A stretch of DNA of 64,000 nucleotides from Rhizobiales bacterium 62-17. Lineage in GTDB: Bacteria; Pseudomonadota; Alphaproteobacteria; Rhizobiales; Beijerinckiaceae. Location of the stretch: positions 23,368 through 87,367 of the forward strand of contig MKVW01000007.1 in the NCBI GenBank assembly GCA_001898965.1. Direction: 5' to 3'. How positions within the stretch are numbered: position 1 is the stretch's first letter; every line of letters starts with the position of its first letter. This document shows positions 24,421-32,844 of the stretch, one piece after another. The position numbers were made by a program, and so were the translations under genes. The notes below the pieces were generated by a model. The model saw nothing but the letters and a program-made list of their open reading frames with translations, had not been told where the DNA came from and did no database searches.

Positions 24421-25184
24421 CCGACAAAGCGCACACGACACGCACCGGCACGTCCACAACCGATAGCGTGCGCGTGCGTGGGCACGACATGATCAACGAT
24501 CTTGTCGGGCGCTACAGCTATACGGAAATGCTCTACTTTCTGACCTGCGGCAGCTTTCCCACGCCGCCGCAGGTGCGCGTTCTCGATGCCTGTCTCGTGA
24601 CCTTGATGGAACACGGCCTGACGCCCAGCGCCGTCATCTCACGGCTAATGGCCGACAGCGTGCCGGAAGAACCGCAGGTCGCGATTGCCGCCGGGCTACT
24701 CGCCATCGGCAGCGTCTACGCCGGCACGACGGAATCCTGCGCCACCCTGTTGCAGGAGATCGCCGAGCGCGAGGCGAAGGGCGAGAGAGATATCCATCGC
24801 ACCATCGCACGCGCCTATGCGGCGCAACGCAAGCCGGTGCCGGGCTTCGGTCATGGCACGCACAAGCCCGATGATCCCCGCACGCCGCGCCTGTTCGAGA
24901 TCGCGCGCGACAACGGTTGCCACGGCGCTTTCGTCGCCTCGCTGCTTGCCTTGCAAGTAGAAGTCGATCAGGCCTTCGGCCGTCATCTGACCATCAACGC
25001 GACCGGCGCCATCGGCGCCCTATTGCTGGAGATTAAAGTGCCTGTGGCAGCCATGCGCGCCTTCTCGGTGGTGTCGCGGGCCGGTGGCCTCGTCGGCCAT
25101 CTGCTTGAGGAACAGAGCCAGCATTCCGCGCGCGCCATCTGGGCCGCCGCGAAACGCGACATCCGCTATACGGAAGAGCCCTGA
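24417..25184 (+). CDS. Citrate-synthase-fold, citryl-CoA lyase-like protein
   Basis: A 255-residue protein of the short citrate synthase/citryl-CoA lyase group, much shorter than citrate synthase (about 430). Visible segments are GHDMINDLVGRYSYTEMLYFL, VPGFGHGTHKPDDPR with the catalytic-site His, and RAFSVVSRAGGLVGHLLEE with the conserved Arg. It would cleave a hydroxyacyl-CoA of the citryl-CoA type in a retro-Claisen reaction. As the last gene of the CoA operon it probably yields acetyl-CoA (or a homologue) plus a 2-oxoacid. The 3' end overlaps the convergent LysR gene by 19 nt. Confidence 0.8.
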   Translation: MTDKAHTTRTGTSTTDSVRVRGHDMINDLVGRYSYTEMLYFLTCGSFPTPPQVRVLDACLVTLMEHGLTPSAVISRLMADSVPEEPQVAIAAGLLAIGSVYAGTTESCATLLQEIAEREAKGERDIHRTIARAYAAQRKPVPGFGHGTHKPDDPRTPRLFEIARDNGCHGAFVASLLALQVEVDQAFGRHLTINATGAIGALLLEIKVPVAAMRAFSVVSRAGGLVGHLLEEQSQHSARAIWAAAKRDIRYTEEP

Positions 25185-26125
25185 CCTTCTGTTTCGGACG
25201 GACCATGGATCACCGAGCGACCGAGCCGGTTGGCATCCGCGCCCTCTTTCGCGAGCCAATCGGTGAATTTCGTCACCGCACGCACGCCCTTGGCCGCCGG
25301 TGACACCGCATAGAAATAATCGCGCTCCTGAATGGTGTCGGTGATCCAGGCGACCGCCAACCGTTCGGCCGCGATGTCGTCCAGGACAAGGGCCGACGGC
25401 AACAGCGCGACACCCAGACCGTCGAGCGCTGCCTGCATGCCAAAGAACATCTGTTCCAGCGCAATAATTTTGGCTTTCCCCAAGGCGTGACCGCCGGCGC
25501 GCTCCATCCAATCGGCCCAGCGGACCATCGAGGTGGCGATTTCGATGAGCGGCAGAGCTTCCAGATCGTTCGGCGTGCGAATGGAGCGGCGCTGCAAGAG
25601 TTCGGGCGCGCAAACCGGCAGCAGCGCGGACGACAGAAACGGCTTGGACTGCGGATAGGTGTCGATCCGGCTCAGGCGGCGGATGATGACGTCCTGATAG
25701 TTCGCATCGTCGCTTTTCGGCAGATCGATGCCGGTCGACAGGCGCACTTCGATCTCCGGATGCCGGCGCTGGAAGGTCGACAGGCGGGGAATGAGCCATT
25801 TCATGGTGAAGGTGGGCGGCGCATTCAGGCGCAACACCGTGCGATCGTCGCTGCGCGAAATCTCCATCACCGCTTCGGACAACGTGTCGAAAGCCGGCGC
25901 TATGCGGCGAAACAGGATTTCGCCCTCGCGTGTGAAGCGCAGGCGCCCGGAGCGGTCGAACAGGCGCACGCCCAACAGGGTTTCCAGCGCGGCGATCTGA
26001 CGGCTGACTGCGCCATGGGTGACGCCGAGCACTTCAGCAGCACGAGAGAAAGACATGGTCTGGCCGACAGCCTCGAAGCTGCGCAGAGCCGTCAACGGAA
26101 GCTCGCGTCTGTGCATGTTCCTCAC
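25166..26125 (-). CDS. LysR-family regulator (GcvA-like)
   Basis: A 319-residue LysR regulator. The N-terminal winged helix reads LTALRSFEAVGQTMSFSRAAEVLGVTHGAVSRQIAALE (in segments) and is GcvA-like; the rest is a periplasmic-binding-type effector domain. Starts at 26125 or 26116 are equally plausible (MRN-MHRREL). It converges on the CoA-transferase operon and is divergent from a Bug-type binding protein, so either could be its target. The C-terminal 15-20 residues run past the usual domain end and overlap the lyase gene. Confidence 0.9.
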   Translation of the reverse strand: MRNMHRRELPLTALRSFEAVGQTMSFSRAAEVLGVTHGAVSRQIAALETLLGVRLFDRSGRLRFTREGEILFRRIAPAFDTLSEAVMEISRSDDRTVLRLNAPPTFTMKWLIPRLSTFQRRHPEIEVRLSTGIDLPKSDDANYQDVIIRRLSRIDTYPQSKPFLSSALLPVCAPELLQRRSIRTPNDLEALPLIEIATSMVRWADWMERAGGHALGKAKIIALEQMFFGMQAALDGLGVALLPSALVLDDIAAERLAVAWITDTIQERDYFYAVSPAAKGVRAVTKFTDWLAKEGADANRLGRSVIHGPSETEGQGSSV

Positions 26126-26245
26126 CCGATCCGCCCGGATCGAAGCGGCATCCTTATCGGGCTGCCCGCCAGGCTTTTTTCTTAGACTATTGATAATGCG
26201 AGAGGTCTCCTCCCGCCGTCACGCGGCCAGATATGCCATGAGGCC

Positions 26246-26261
26246 GAGAGGATTTCCTCTC
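26246..26261. promoter_or_regulatory. Inverted repeat GAGAGG-ATTT-CCTCTC in divergent promoter region
   Basis: A perfect 6-bp palindrome with a 4-nt centre, between the LysR gene and the Bug-type gene. It is the only clear dyad in the 250-nt gap and could be the LysR site; no T-N11-A core is obvious. Confidence 0.3.
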
Positions 26262-26375
26262 CAAAATCACAACCTTCGGCCAAAAACTCACAGCAGCCGA
26301 TAAGAAGTCAAATTGTGCATCGCCGCCGCCTCCCCTAACGATCTCCAACATAAAGATTGAAGGGGAGGATCAGGC

Positions 26376-27356
26376 ATGGCGTCGACGGTGGCACGGATGG
26401 GAACGGCTGGCTTGGCGCTCGCTCTCGCCACCAGCCTGTGCTGGGGGCAGCCCAAGGCCTCGAGCCTGCCTGATGGCGTGATCGAGATCACGGTGCCCTT
26501 CGCCGCCGGTGGCGGCGTCGACGTGATGGGACGGGTGACCGCCGATATTTTGACCCGCGAGCTGGATCGCACCTTCATCGTCGTCAATCGACCCGGCGCC
26601 AATTCCAATATCGGCAATCAATATGTCGCCCGCGCCAAGCCCGATGGCCGCACGCTCCTTGTCAGCAGCGTCGGCCTCGCCGCCAACAAGGCGCTCTACA
26701 AGAACATCTCCTACGATCCGGTCAGCAGCTTTTCGCCGATCTCGCTCATCTCGAACGCGCCGTTGGGACTGTTCGTCAGCAAATCCGTGCCGGCGAACAA
26801 TCTGGCTGAGTTCATCGCCTATCTGAAAGCCAATCCGGGCAAGCTCAACTACGCCTCCTACGGCATCGGCAGCAGCCCGCATCTGGCCGCCGAATTGTTC
26901 CAGCATCTCACCAAGACCAAGATGGTGCACGTGCCGTTCAACGGAAACGGCCCCGCCACCATGGCGACAGTGCAGGACACGACGCAGGTGATCTTCTCAA
27001 GCACCGTCTCCGCCGGGCCCTTCGTCCAGGACGGCAGCCTCAAGGGGATCGCCTATGCCGACGCGAAGCGCGCACCCACTCTCCCCGATCTGCCGACTTT
27101 CGCCGAACAAGGGCTGGATTTCAGCTTCGGTACCTGGTTTGCCTTGCTCGGGCCGCCCGACCTGCCGCAAGGCATGATCGATGCGCTGAATGCAGCGCTG
27201 CGCCAGGGGATCAACACGCCGGAACGGCAGCGCATTTTCGATACCCAGGGCGCCGAACCGATCGCTTCCTCGCCCAAGGATTTCGACCGCTTTCTGAAGA
27301 CCGAAAGCGAGCGCATGACGACGATGCTGCGCGACGCGGGTATCGTCGCGCAATAA
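26376..27356 (+). CDS. Bug/TctC-family periplasmic solute-binding protein
   Basis: A 326-residue tripartite-tricarboxylate-transporter binding protein. A signal peptide ends near LCWGQPKA. The Bug motifs ITVPFAAGGGVDVMGR, VVNRPGANSNIGNQYVA and ANPGKLNYASYGIGS are visible, and YADAKRAPTLPDLPTFAE is typical. These proteins bind carboxylates and often occur without TctA/TctB membrane partners, as here. The LysR divergence and the nearby CoA-transferase operon suggest it may capture the carboxylate that operon degrades. AGGGGAGGAT gives a strong ribosome-binding site. Confidence 0.9.
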   Translation: MASTVARMGTAGLALALATSLCWGQPKASSLPDGVIEITVPFAAGGGVDVMGRVTADILTRELDRTFIVVNRPGANSNIGNQYVARAKPDGRTLLVSSVGLAANKALYKNISYDPVSSFSPISLISNAPLGLFVSKSVPANNLAEFIAYLKANPGKLNYASYGIGSSPHLAAELFQHLTKTKMVHVPFNGNGPATMATVQDTTQVIFSSTVSAGPFVQDGSLKGIAYADAKRAPTLPDLPTFAEQGLDFSFGTWFALLGPPDLPQGMIDALNAALRQGINTPERQRIFDTQGAEPIASSPKDFDRFLKTESERMTTMLRDAGIVAQ

Positions 27357-27359
27357 CGC

Positions 27360-27755
27360 TCATTGCACGCGGACGGTGATGGCGGCGCCAGGCACCGCCA
27401 GCTGTTTCGCCACGGCCTGCAACTCGTCTTTCGCCATGCCGGTGAGCACGACGCGGCCTTCGACGATCGGACTGTTGATCATGGGCTCGGTGATGACCTT
27501 GCCGTTGACGAGCAGTTGCGAGCGGCGCCCGAGCGCCTTGATGGTGAACGCGCGAAACTGCGCCGCGCTCTGCGGTGTCAGCGTGATTTCCAGCCCCTCT
27601 CCGCCGGAGAATGGCGCCGGCTCTATCTTCGTACCGGCGACTTGCAGCGTGATAGAAGCCGTCGTCGCGCGGGAATGGGCCTGAGCCATAACATCTTGCG
27701 TCACGACCGGCACGCCAAGACAGAGAGCGCCCACGAAAAGGACGACATTTCTCAT
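27360..27755 (-). CDS. Secreted stand-alone SecD P1-head-like protein
   Basis: A 131-residue protein: signal peptide (MRNVVLFVGALCLGVPVVTQ) followed by one domain resembling the P1 head of SecD. The typical series is LEITLTPQSAAQFRAFT, LLVNGKVITEPMINSPI and GRVVLTGM. In SecD this domain sits in a large translocase protein; here it is alone and periplasmic. Start 27755 overlaps the DUF6691 stop (ATGA). It is therefore in one unit with the two YeeE-like genes; its role there is unknown. Confidence 0.75.
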   Translation of the reverse strand: MRNVVLFVGALCLGVPVVTQDVMAQAHSRATTASITLQVAGTKIEPAPFSGGEGLEITLTPQSAAQFRAFTIKALGRRSQLLVNGKVITEPMINSPIVEGRVVLTGMAKDELQAVAKQLAVPGAAITVRVQ

Positions 27756-28174
27756 CGGGCGCGCTCCGGCAACAGTGTGAAAAGAACCATGCCGACAATC
27801 ATCGCGGCGGCGAAAATGGCGATTGGCGCGAGGCCAAGGCTCAGACCTGCGATAGCGGGACCAGGACAAAGGCCGACAAGGCCCCAGCCGATGCCAAACA
27901 GCGCCGATCCCACGATCAAGCGTGTCGTCACCGGGCGCGTGGCCGGCCAGTCGAATTGTTTGTCGAAGAAGGGCGTGGCGCGTCCGCGCGCCCAGGCCTG
28001 CCCCAGCGCCGAGACGATGACCGCGCCGGCCAGAACGAAAGCCAGGCTCGGATCCCATGCGCCAGTGACATCGAGAAAGCCGCGCACGCGCGCCGGATCA
28101 AGCATGCCCGACAGCGCCAGACCGAAGCCGAAGATCAGGCCAGCAACAAGGCCGATGAGGAGACGCGCCATCAT
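27752..28174 (-). CDS. DUF6691/YedE-type membrane protein
   Basis: A 140-residue protein with about four hydrophobic segments (LLIGLVAGLIFGFGLALSGM, LAFVLAGAVIVSALG, LIVGSALFGIGWGLVGLCPGPA, and a final one). The GLCPGP motif with a conserved Cys is the half-signature of YeeE/YedE sulfur-compound transporters, so this is one half of a split transporter. MMA start at 28174 overlaps the preceding gene. It likely imports a sulfur compound such as thiosulfate with its neighbour, but the substrate is inferred. Confidence 0.85.
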   Translation of the reverse strand: MMARLLIGLVAGLIFGFGLALSGMLDPARVRGFLDVTGAWDPSLAFVLAGAVIVSALGQAWARGRATPFFDKQFDWPATRPVTTRLIVGSALFGIGWGLVGLCPGPAIAGLSLGLAPIAIFAAAMIVGMVLFTLLPERAR

Positions 28175-28593
28175 GACAGTCCCGCCACGCGCATGAGAAA
28201 AACAGTGACCACCGCCGCCGCCATGAAGGTGACGACGGCTGCGATGGAGCGCGGCGACAAGCGTGCCAAGCCGACGACGCCATGGCCGCTGGTGCAGCCC
28301 GAGCCGAGCCGCGTGCCAAAGCCAACCAGCAGGCCGCCGACGATCAGCAACGGCAGCGAGGTCGTGATGCTGGCCGCCGGCCAGGCGCCACTCACCGCCC
28401 GGTAAACCACTGGGCCGAGCAACAGGCCGACAACGAAACTGCCGTTGATCCAGAGCCGCGCCCTGTCGCGCGCGACCAGCCCACCCAAAATGCCGCTGAT
28501 GCCGGCGATGCGCCCATTCCCGATCAGCAGCACCGTCACCGCCAAGCCGATCAGGCAACCGCCGACAAAAGAGGCCAGAAACTGCATGGCCAT
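28171..28593 (-). CDS. YeeE/YedE-family membrane protein
   Basis: A 140-residue protein with about four membrane segments. GFGTRLGSGCTSGHGVVG is the YeeE/YedE signature with the conserved Cys used to relay sulfur. With the DUF6691 protein (4-nt overlap) it forms the two-part equivalent of a full-length YeeE. A sulfurtransferase such as TsuB/TusA is not visible in the window, which is a gap for a thiosulfate system. Confidence 0.87.
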   Translation of the reverse strand: MAMQFLASFVGGCLIGLAVTVLLIGNGRIAGISGILGGLVARDRARLWINGSFVVGLLLGPVVYRAVSGAWPAASITTSLPLLIVGGLLVGFGTRLGSGCTSGHGVVGLARLSPRSIAAVVTFMAAAVVTVFLMRVAGLS

Positions 28594-28734
28594 GATCTTT
28601 CCCGTCCTTCTCTAGATCATCCCTGCCCACTTCCTAGCACTTTCCGGCTGATCATATGGAGTATTCGACGCCTCGCCGGTTCCGGGCTAGGCTCGTCCAA
28701 CGCTCGCCAACATGAAGCGTATCAGGGAGGATAC

Positions 28735-29688
28735 ATGTTTCTGCGTTTTGCCATGATCGGCACGCTCGCGCTGACCAGCGCCGTCGCCACCGCTCAAGCC
28801 GAGCCTCTGCGTGTCGCTGTATCGCAACGTGGGTTCTGGGACAGTTCGTTCGTCGACATGGCGATCGAACAGGGTTTCTTCAAAAAGGAGAATCTCGAAA
28901 TCCAGACTTTTTATACGGAAGGCGGCGCGACGACCCTTGATGCCGTCATGTCCGGCAGCGTCGATATCGCCATGTCGAACGGATTGCTGGGCGTGGTCGG
29001 CCGTTACGCCAAGGGGGCGCCGCTGCGCGTCATCGCGGCTGAATTCACCGGGGGAAGTGACGCCTTCTGGTATGCGCGCGCCGATAGCGGCATCAAGAGC
29101 CTGAAGGACGCCCAAGGCAAATCGATCGCCTATTCCTCCAACGGCTCCTCCACCAATCTGATGGTTTTGGGTCTGTTGAAACTGGCCGGCGTCAACGCCA
29201 AGCCAACCCCGACAGGCGGCGCGCCGGGCACCTTCGTGCAGGTCAATACCAAGCAGATCGACATCGGCTGGTCGGTGCCGCCGCTGGCGCTGCAGGACGT
29301 GCTCGACAACAAGCTGGTCATCGTGGCGCGCGGCTCCGATCTGCCCGATCTCGCCAACCAGACGGTGCGCGTCAATGTGGTGATGGAGCCGGTGCTGAAG
29401 GCCAAGCGCGATGCGATGCGCCGTTTCATGAAAGTCTATAACGCGACGATCGAATGGGCCTATAAGGATCCGAAAGGCCTGGAATATTTCGCTCGGGAAA
29501 ACAAAATCTCCACCGAGGTCGCCAAGAAGGCGCTGGAATTCTATCCCCAGGCGGCGACACAGACGCAACAGGTCAAAGGCCTGGACCAGACCGTGCGCGA
29601 TGCCATCGCCTTCAAATATCTGGGGCCATCAGCGACGCCAAAAGACCTTGCCGGGCTGATCGACATCGTCGAGCCGGGACAGAAGTAA
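28735..29688 (+). CDS. Orphan ABC-type substrate-binding protein (SsuA/NMT1-like)
   Basis: A 317-residue periplasmic protein with signal peptide (ends TAQAEP). The SsuA/THI5/NMT1 fold is visible: VDMAIEQGFFKKENLEIQ, VMSGSVDIAMSNGLLGV and AYSSNGSSTNLMVLGLL. AGGGAGG precedes the start at 28735. No permease or ATPase follows; a 9-bp hairpin comes 14 nt after the stop. It must work with a transporter elsewhere or act as a sensor. The ligand could be a sulfonate, nitrate-like anion or a hydroxymethylpyrimidine. Confidence 0.85.
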   Translation: MFLRFAMIGTLALTSAVATAQAEPLRVAVSQRGFWDSSFVDMAIEQGFFKKENLEIQTFYTEGGATTLDAVMSGSVDIAMSNGLLGVVGRYAKGAPLRVIAAEFTGGSDAFWYARADSGIKSLKDAQGKSIAYSSNGSSTNLMVLGLLKLAGVNAKPTPTGGAPGTFVQVNTKQIDIGWSVPPLALQDVLDNKLVIVARGSDLPDLANQTVRVNVVMEPVLKAKRDAMRRFMKVYNATIEWAYKDPKGLEYFARENKISTEVAKKALEFYPQAATQTQQVKGLDQTVRDAIAFKYLGPSATPKDLAGLIDIVEPGQK

Positions 29689-29702
29689 TCCACCCTGGAT
29701 GC

Positions 29703-29740
29703 AAGCTGGCAGCGGTTCGCCTTTGCGACCGTGCCAGCTT
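29703..29740 (+). terminator. Hairpin after the orphan binding protein
   Basis: AAGCTGGCA / TGCCAGCTT, 9 bp perfect, loop of 20 nt. There is no T-run, so termination is likely but not certain. The rest of the gap up to 29906 holds nothing I recognise. Confidence 0.5.
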
Positions 29741-29906
29741 CGGCCTTCCTAACCTTCCATTAGCCATGCCTGGCAGTAGCGATGGCGCGGGCCGCCGGAA
29801 GCATGGATCATGATCCTCGGCCGGCTCCCCGACATCCCACCAGATTGAGCTGGGGACAAGCGGCTGCGAAGCCCGCGCGATCCTTGCGATTTCAGCGCCT
29901 TGAATT

Positions 29907-29953
29907 ATAGATACGATCAGTATTTATCATAGATAGATACGCTTCGTTTCTAT
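29907..29953. promoter_or_regulatory. Tandem operator sites upstream of the TetR gene
   Basis: ATAGATACG-CTT-CGTTTCTAT (29933-29953) is a 9+3+9 inverted repeat with one mismatch, ending one nt before the start codon. A weaker copy ATAGATACG-ATC-AGTATTTAT lies 26 bp upstream (29907-29927). This is the layout of a self-repressing TetR gene. Confidence 0.6.
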
Positions 29954-29954
29954 A

Positions 29955-30569
29955 ATGAAAACGACTGAAATTGTTTTGAAAAAGCCGAAACAGCGCAAAT
30001 CGATCGGGCCGACTCGCAGCCCGGAGACGCGCCGCGCCATCGTCGAGGCGGCGCGCGAAATTTTGACGTCCGAGGGCTATGGCGGCTTCACGCTCGACGC
30101 CGTGGCGAAGCGCGCCGGCGCCTCGAAACCGACCATCTACAAATGGTGGCAGGGCAAGCCCGGCCTGCTCATCGAAATCTACGATCAGGAGAGCGAGGCG
30201 CTGCTGACAACGCCAGATCTCGGTTCGCTGGCCGACGAACTCGTCTGGCTGATCCGTAACCTCTGGCGCTTCTGGCGCATCACCGCCTGCGGCGCGGCAC
30301 TGCGCAGCCTGATCGCCGAGGCCCAGCACGACGGGGCGGCGCTGGCCCTGGTGAAGGACCGATTGCTACCGCAGCGGCGCAGCTATCCCCTCTCCGTTTT
30401 CGAGCGCGCCAAGGCGCGCGGCGAACTGGATGCCGACTTCGACCCGACGGATGCCACCGATCTGCTGACCGCCTTCTCCTGGTATCACCTGGTCACGGAT
30501 ACGCTCGACCGGGAGAAGGATATCGAGCCGGCGGTGGCGATGATCGCCGCCGGCCTGCGCGGCGCCTAA
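29955..30569 (+). CDS. TetR-family transcriptional regulator
   Basis: A 204-residue TetR regulator. The DNA-binding domain is ETRRAIVEAAREILTSEGYGGFTLDAVAKRAGASKPTIYKWW (in segments, residues 24-65). The C-terminal ligand domain is all-helical. No Shine-Dalgarno is clear; the start lies right against an operator. It converges with a quinone-reductase-like gene across a shared terminator, so that gene is not obviously its target; autorepression is the only regulation visible. Confidence 0.9.
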   Translation: MKTTEIVLKKPKQRKSIGPTRSPETRRAIVEAAREILTSEGYGGFTLDAVAKRAGASKPTIYKWWQGKPGLLIEIYDQESEALLTTPDLGSLADELVWLIRNLWRFWRITACGAALRSLIAEAQHDGAALALVKDRLLPQRRSYPLSVFERAKARGELDADFDPTDATDLLTAFSWYHLVTDTLDREKDIEPAVAMIAAGLRGA

Positions 30570-30572
30570 GTT

Positions 30573-30608
30573 GAGCAAATCGCGTTTCTATCGAAAAGCG
30601 ATTTGCTC
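30573..30608. terminator. Bidirectional terminator hairpin between tetR and the quinone reductase-like gene
   Basis: GAGCAAATCGC / GCGATTTGCTC, an 11-bp perfect stem around a 14-nt loop. It begins after the tetR stop and its other arm ends one base into the minus-strand gene's stop codon. Confidence 0.65.
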
Positions 30609-31588
30609 TAAGTCAGCACCACGATCTTGCCGCCGGCCGTATTGGCGTCCATGACGCGATGGGCTTCGACGATATCATCGAGCTGGAACACCTTCCCGAT
30701 GTTGAGACGCAATTTGCCCGCAGCGATGTCATCAGCCAATGCCTGCAAAGGTGTCGCCATGAATTCCGGCACGCCGCCGGAATAGGCCGTGAGCCCGACC
30801 GACGAGGGAATGGCCTCCATCGGGCTGAACTCCTCGAAGGTCCATTTGTTGCCGACGATGCCGGTCATGCAGACGAGGCCTTGCGGACGGGCGCAGCGCA
30901 GAGAATCCTTCAGCGTGGTGACGCCGATCAGCTCCAGCACTTTATCGACCCCTTCAGGATGGATTGCCCGCACGCCGGCAGCGATCTCGCCACCATCGAT
31001 CACAACCTGATCGGCGCCATTCTCAAGAAGCAGATCTTCGCGCGCCGCGTTGCGGGTCGTGGCGATGACGTGGACCCCGTAATTCTTGGCGATGGCCGCC
31101 GCGGCCAGACCGACCGAGGTGGTGCCGCCGCGCACCAGCAATCGTTCGCCCGACTTCAACTGCAAGGACTTGAATAGCGAGCCCCAGGCGGTCTGCAGCA
31201 TTTCCGGCATGGCACCCAGCACATCCCAAGGCAGCGATGTCGTCAGCTTCTGCACCTGCCCCGCCGGCACGCGGACATATTCGGCATAGCCGCCATCGAA
31301 CTGCCGCCCCATGCCACCCATAGCGGTCATAACGATGTCGCCGGGCGCGAAATCACCGTCGGGCGCCTCGGCGACCACGCCTGCCGCCTCGATCCCCAGA
31401 ATCCGGGGAAAGGCAACGCCGGGGGATTGGCCCAGGCGGGTGAAGAGTTCCGAGCGATTGATGCCGAAGGCCTTCACCTGAATCAGCACCTGGCCCTTTC
31501 CAGGCACGGGCACAGGGCGCTGCTCGATCTTGAGGGCTTCCGGCCCGCCAGCCTCGTGGATGACGGCAGCTTTCATGGTGGCGGCCAT
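30608..31588 (-). CDS. Zinc-independent MDR / NADPH:quinone oxidoreductase-like dehydrogenase
   Basis: A 326-residue medium-chain dehydrogenase/reductase. It starts [20 protein letters not shown], followed by [17 protein letters not shown] in place of the zinc ligands of ADHs; the NADPH site is [19 protein letters not shown]. This is the QOR subgroup that reduces quinones or alpha,beta-unsaturated carbonyls. The ending GGKIVVL is standard. ATG at 31576 (MKAAVIHE) is an alternative start. Physiological substrate unknown. Confidence 0.88.
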   Translation of the reverse strand: MAATMKAAVIHEAGGPEALKIEQRPVPVPGKGQVLIQVKAFGINRSELFTRLGQSPGVAFPRILGIEAAGVVAEAPDGDFAPGDIVMTAMGGMGRQFDGGYAEYVRVPAGQVQKLTTSLPWDVLGAMPEMLQTAWGSLFKSLQLKSGERLLVRGGTTSVGLAAAAIAKNYGVHVIATTRNAAREDLLLENGADQVVIDGGEIAAGVRAIHPEGVDKVLELIGVTTLKDSLRCARPQGLVCMTGIVGNKWTFEEFSPMEAIPSSVGLTAYSGGVPEFMATPLQALADDIAAGKLRLNIGKVFQLDDIVEAHRVMDANTAGGKIVVLT

Positions 31589-31603
31589 CGTCTCACCTCC
31601 CGA

Positions 31604-31897
31604 TCAGCTTTCGCTCGTGTGGTTGCGATCGATATGCCCCAGATCGCGGTCGGGATCGATCCGGTCGCGCACCCGCTGCTTCAGGGTTTTGGCGTCCGGG
31701 AAGCCGCCATCGGCCTTGCGCTCCCAGATGACCTCATCGTTGAGCCGTATCTCGAAGCGCCCGCCGGTGGCGGGCACCAAAGCCACTTCGCCGAGATCAG
31801 CGCCGAAGGTCGAGAGCAGTTCCTGGGCCATCCAGCCGGCCCGCAACAGCCATTGGCATTGCGTGCAATAGGTGATGGCGATACGGGGCGGCGTCAT
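31604..31897 (-). CDS. SelT/SelW/SelH (Rdx)-family redox protein
   Basis: A 97-residue thioredoxin-like protein with CxxC near the N-terminus (ITYCTQCQWLLRAGW) and the family's FEIRLNDEVIWERKADGGFPDAK. Bacterial Rdx proteins have Cys where vertebrate SelW has selenocysteine, as here. It lies 15 nt upstream of the quinone-reductase-like gene on the same strand, so the pair may be an operon. Role probably thiol redox exchange; partner unknown. Confidence 0.85.
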   Translation of the reverse strand: MTPPRIAITYCTQCQWLLRAGWMAQELLSTFGADLGEVALVPATGGRFEIRLNDEVIWERKADGGFPDAKTLKQRVRDRIDPDRDLGHIDRNHTSES

Positions 31898-31984
31898 TGT
31901 TCCTCGCGGTTGCGGGCTTGGGCGGCGGATGTCTCCGCCGCTTCATCCTAGGCCGAGGACCGCGATGGGTCGAGCCGCCCGCCC

Positions 31985-32761
31985 TCAGGCGCTGCGCACA
32001 TCCTTTTGATCGAACCGGCCGGATAGCAGCACGCCGGCGTCGGGAACTTCCGTGCGCAGGCCGAGACGATTCAGCATCTGATAGGTCGTGCAGACCGCGC
32101 TGGAGACGGCAGGCAGGCCGCTCGCCGCTTCGATCAGCGGCACCGAGGCGAGCGAGGGCATCTGCACGCAGGCGGACGCCACGATGGCATCGACATTGGC
32201 GAGGTTGAGCTTTTTCCAAAGCTGCGACGGCCCGAGCGGATCGAGCGCGCCGACGGCGAGATTGTCATGCACTTCGAGCGACAGGCTGTCGATCACCTCG
32301 ATGCCTTCGTTCTCGATATAGTCGATCACCAATTTGGTCAGCGGCTTCATATAGGGCGCGAGGATCGACACTTTCTTGGCGCCGATGACTTTCAGGCCGT
32401 CGACCAAAGCGCCAGCGCTGGTGACGACAGGCGCCGGCGCGCCGTTTTCCACCGTGCGTTGATGGAGACGGGCTTCCGACACGCGATGATAGCCGCGCCC
32501 CATGCTCATGATGGCGACGAGGCAGGCGTAACCGAGCACGTCGACGCGGGCATCGGAAAGTTCCAGCGCGCAACGATCGGAATCCGCATCCATCTTCGCC
32601 AGTTCGTCCTTGGTGACGCTCTTCATGCGCATGCGGCTCGAATGAAAGGTGAAACGCTCGGGCGCGATTCCTTCGCGGGCGCGCAGCATGGCGGGAATTT
32701 CGGTTTCCATGGTCGTATTGGAACTCGGCACGATCTGGCCGATGCGATAGATGCGGGTCAT
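31985..32761 (-). CDS. Maleate cis-trans isomerase-like Asp/Glu racemase-family protein
   Basis: A 258-residue protein of the maleate isomerase/arylmalonate decarboxylase group. RIGQIVPSSNTTMETEI is the family N-terminus. The two catalytic cysteines are in GYACLVAIMSMG (near residue 79) and in VASACVQMP (near residue 190). It would isomerise maleate to fumarate or act on a related dicarboxylate. It is divergent from a LysR gene with a 9-bp inverted repeat between them. No other nicotinate or maleate pathway gene is visible nearby. Confidence 0.85.
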   Translation of the reverse strand: MTRIYRIGQIVPSSNTTMETEIPAMLRAREGIAPERFTFHSSRMRMKSVTKDELAKMDADSDRCALELSDARVDVLGYACLVAIMSMGRGYHRVSEARLHQRTVENGAPAPVVTSAGALVDGLKVIGAKKVSILAPYMKPLTKLVIDYIENEGIEVIDSLSLEVHDNLAVGALDPLGPSQLWKKLNLANVDAIVASACVQMPSLASVPLIEAASGLPAVSSAVCTTYQMLNRLGLRTEVPDAGVLLSGRFDQKDVRSA

Positions 32762-32844
32762 GGCGGGCTCCTTTCCAGGATGGCAATGCGTCCCTCTTGG
32801 CTATCCCAGCCGGAGCACCTGATCACTGGCGATGTCGTTGACTC

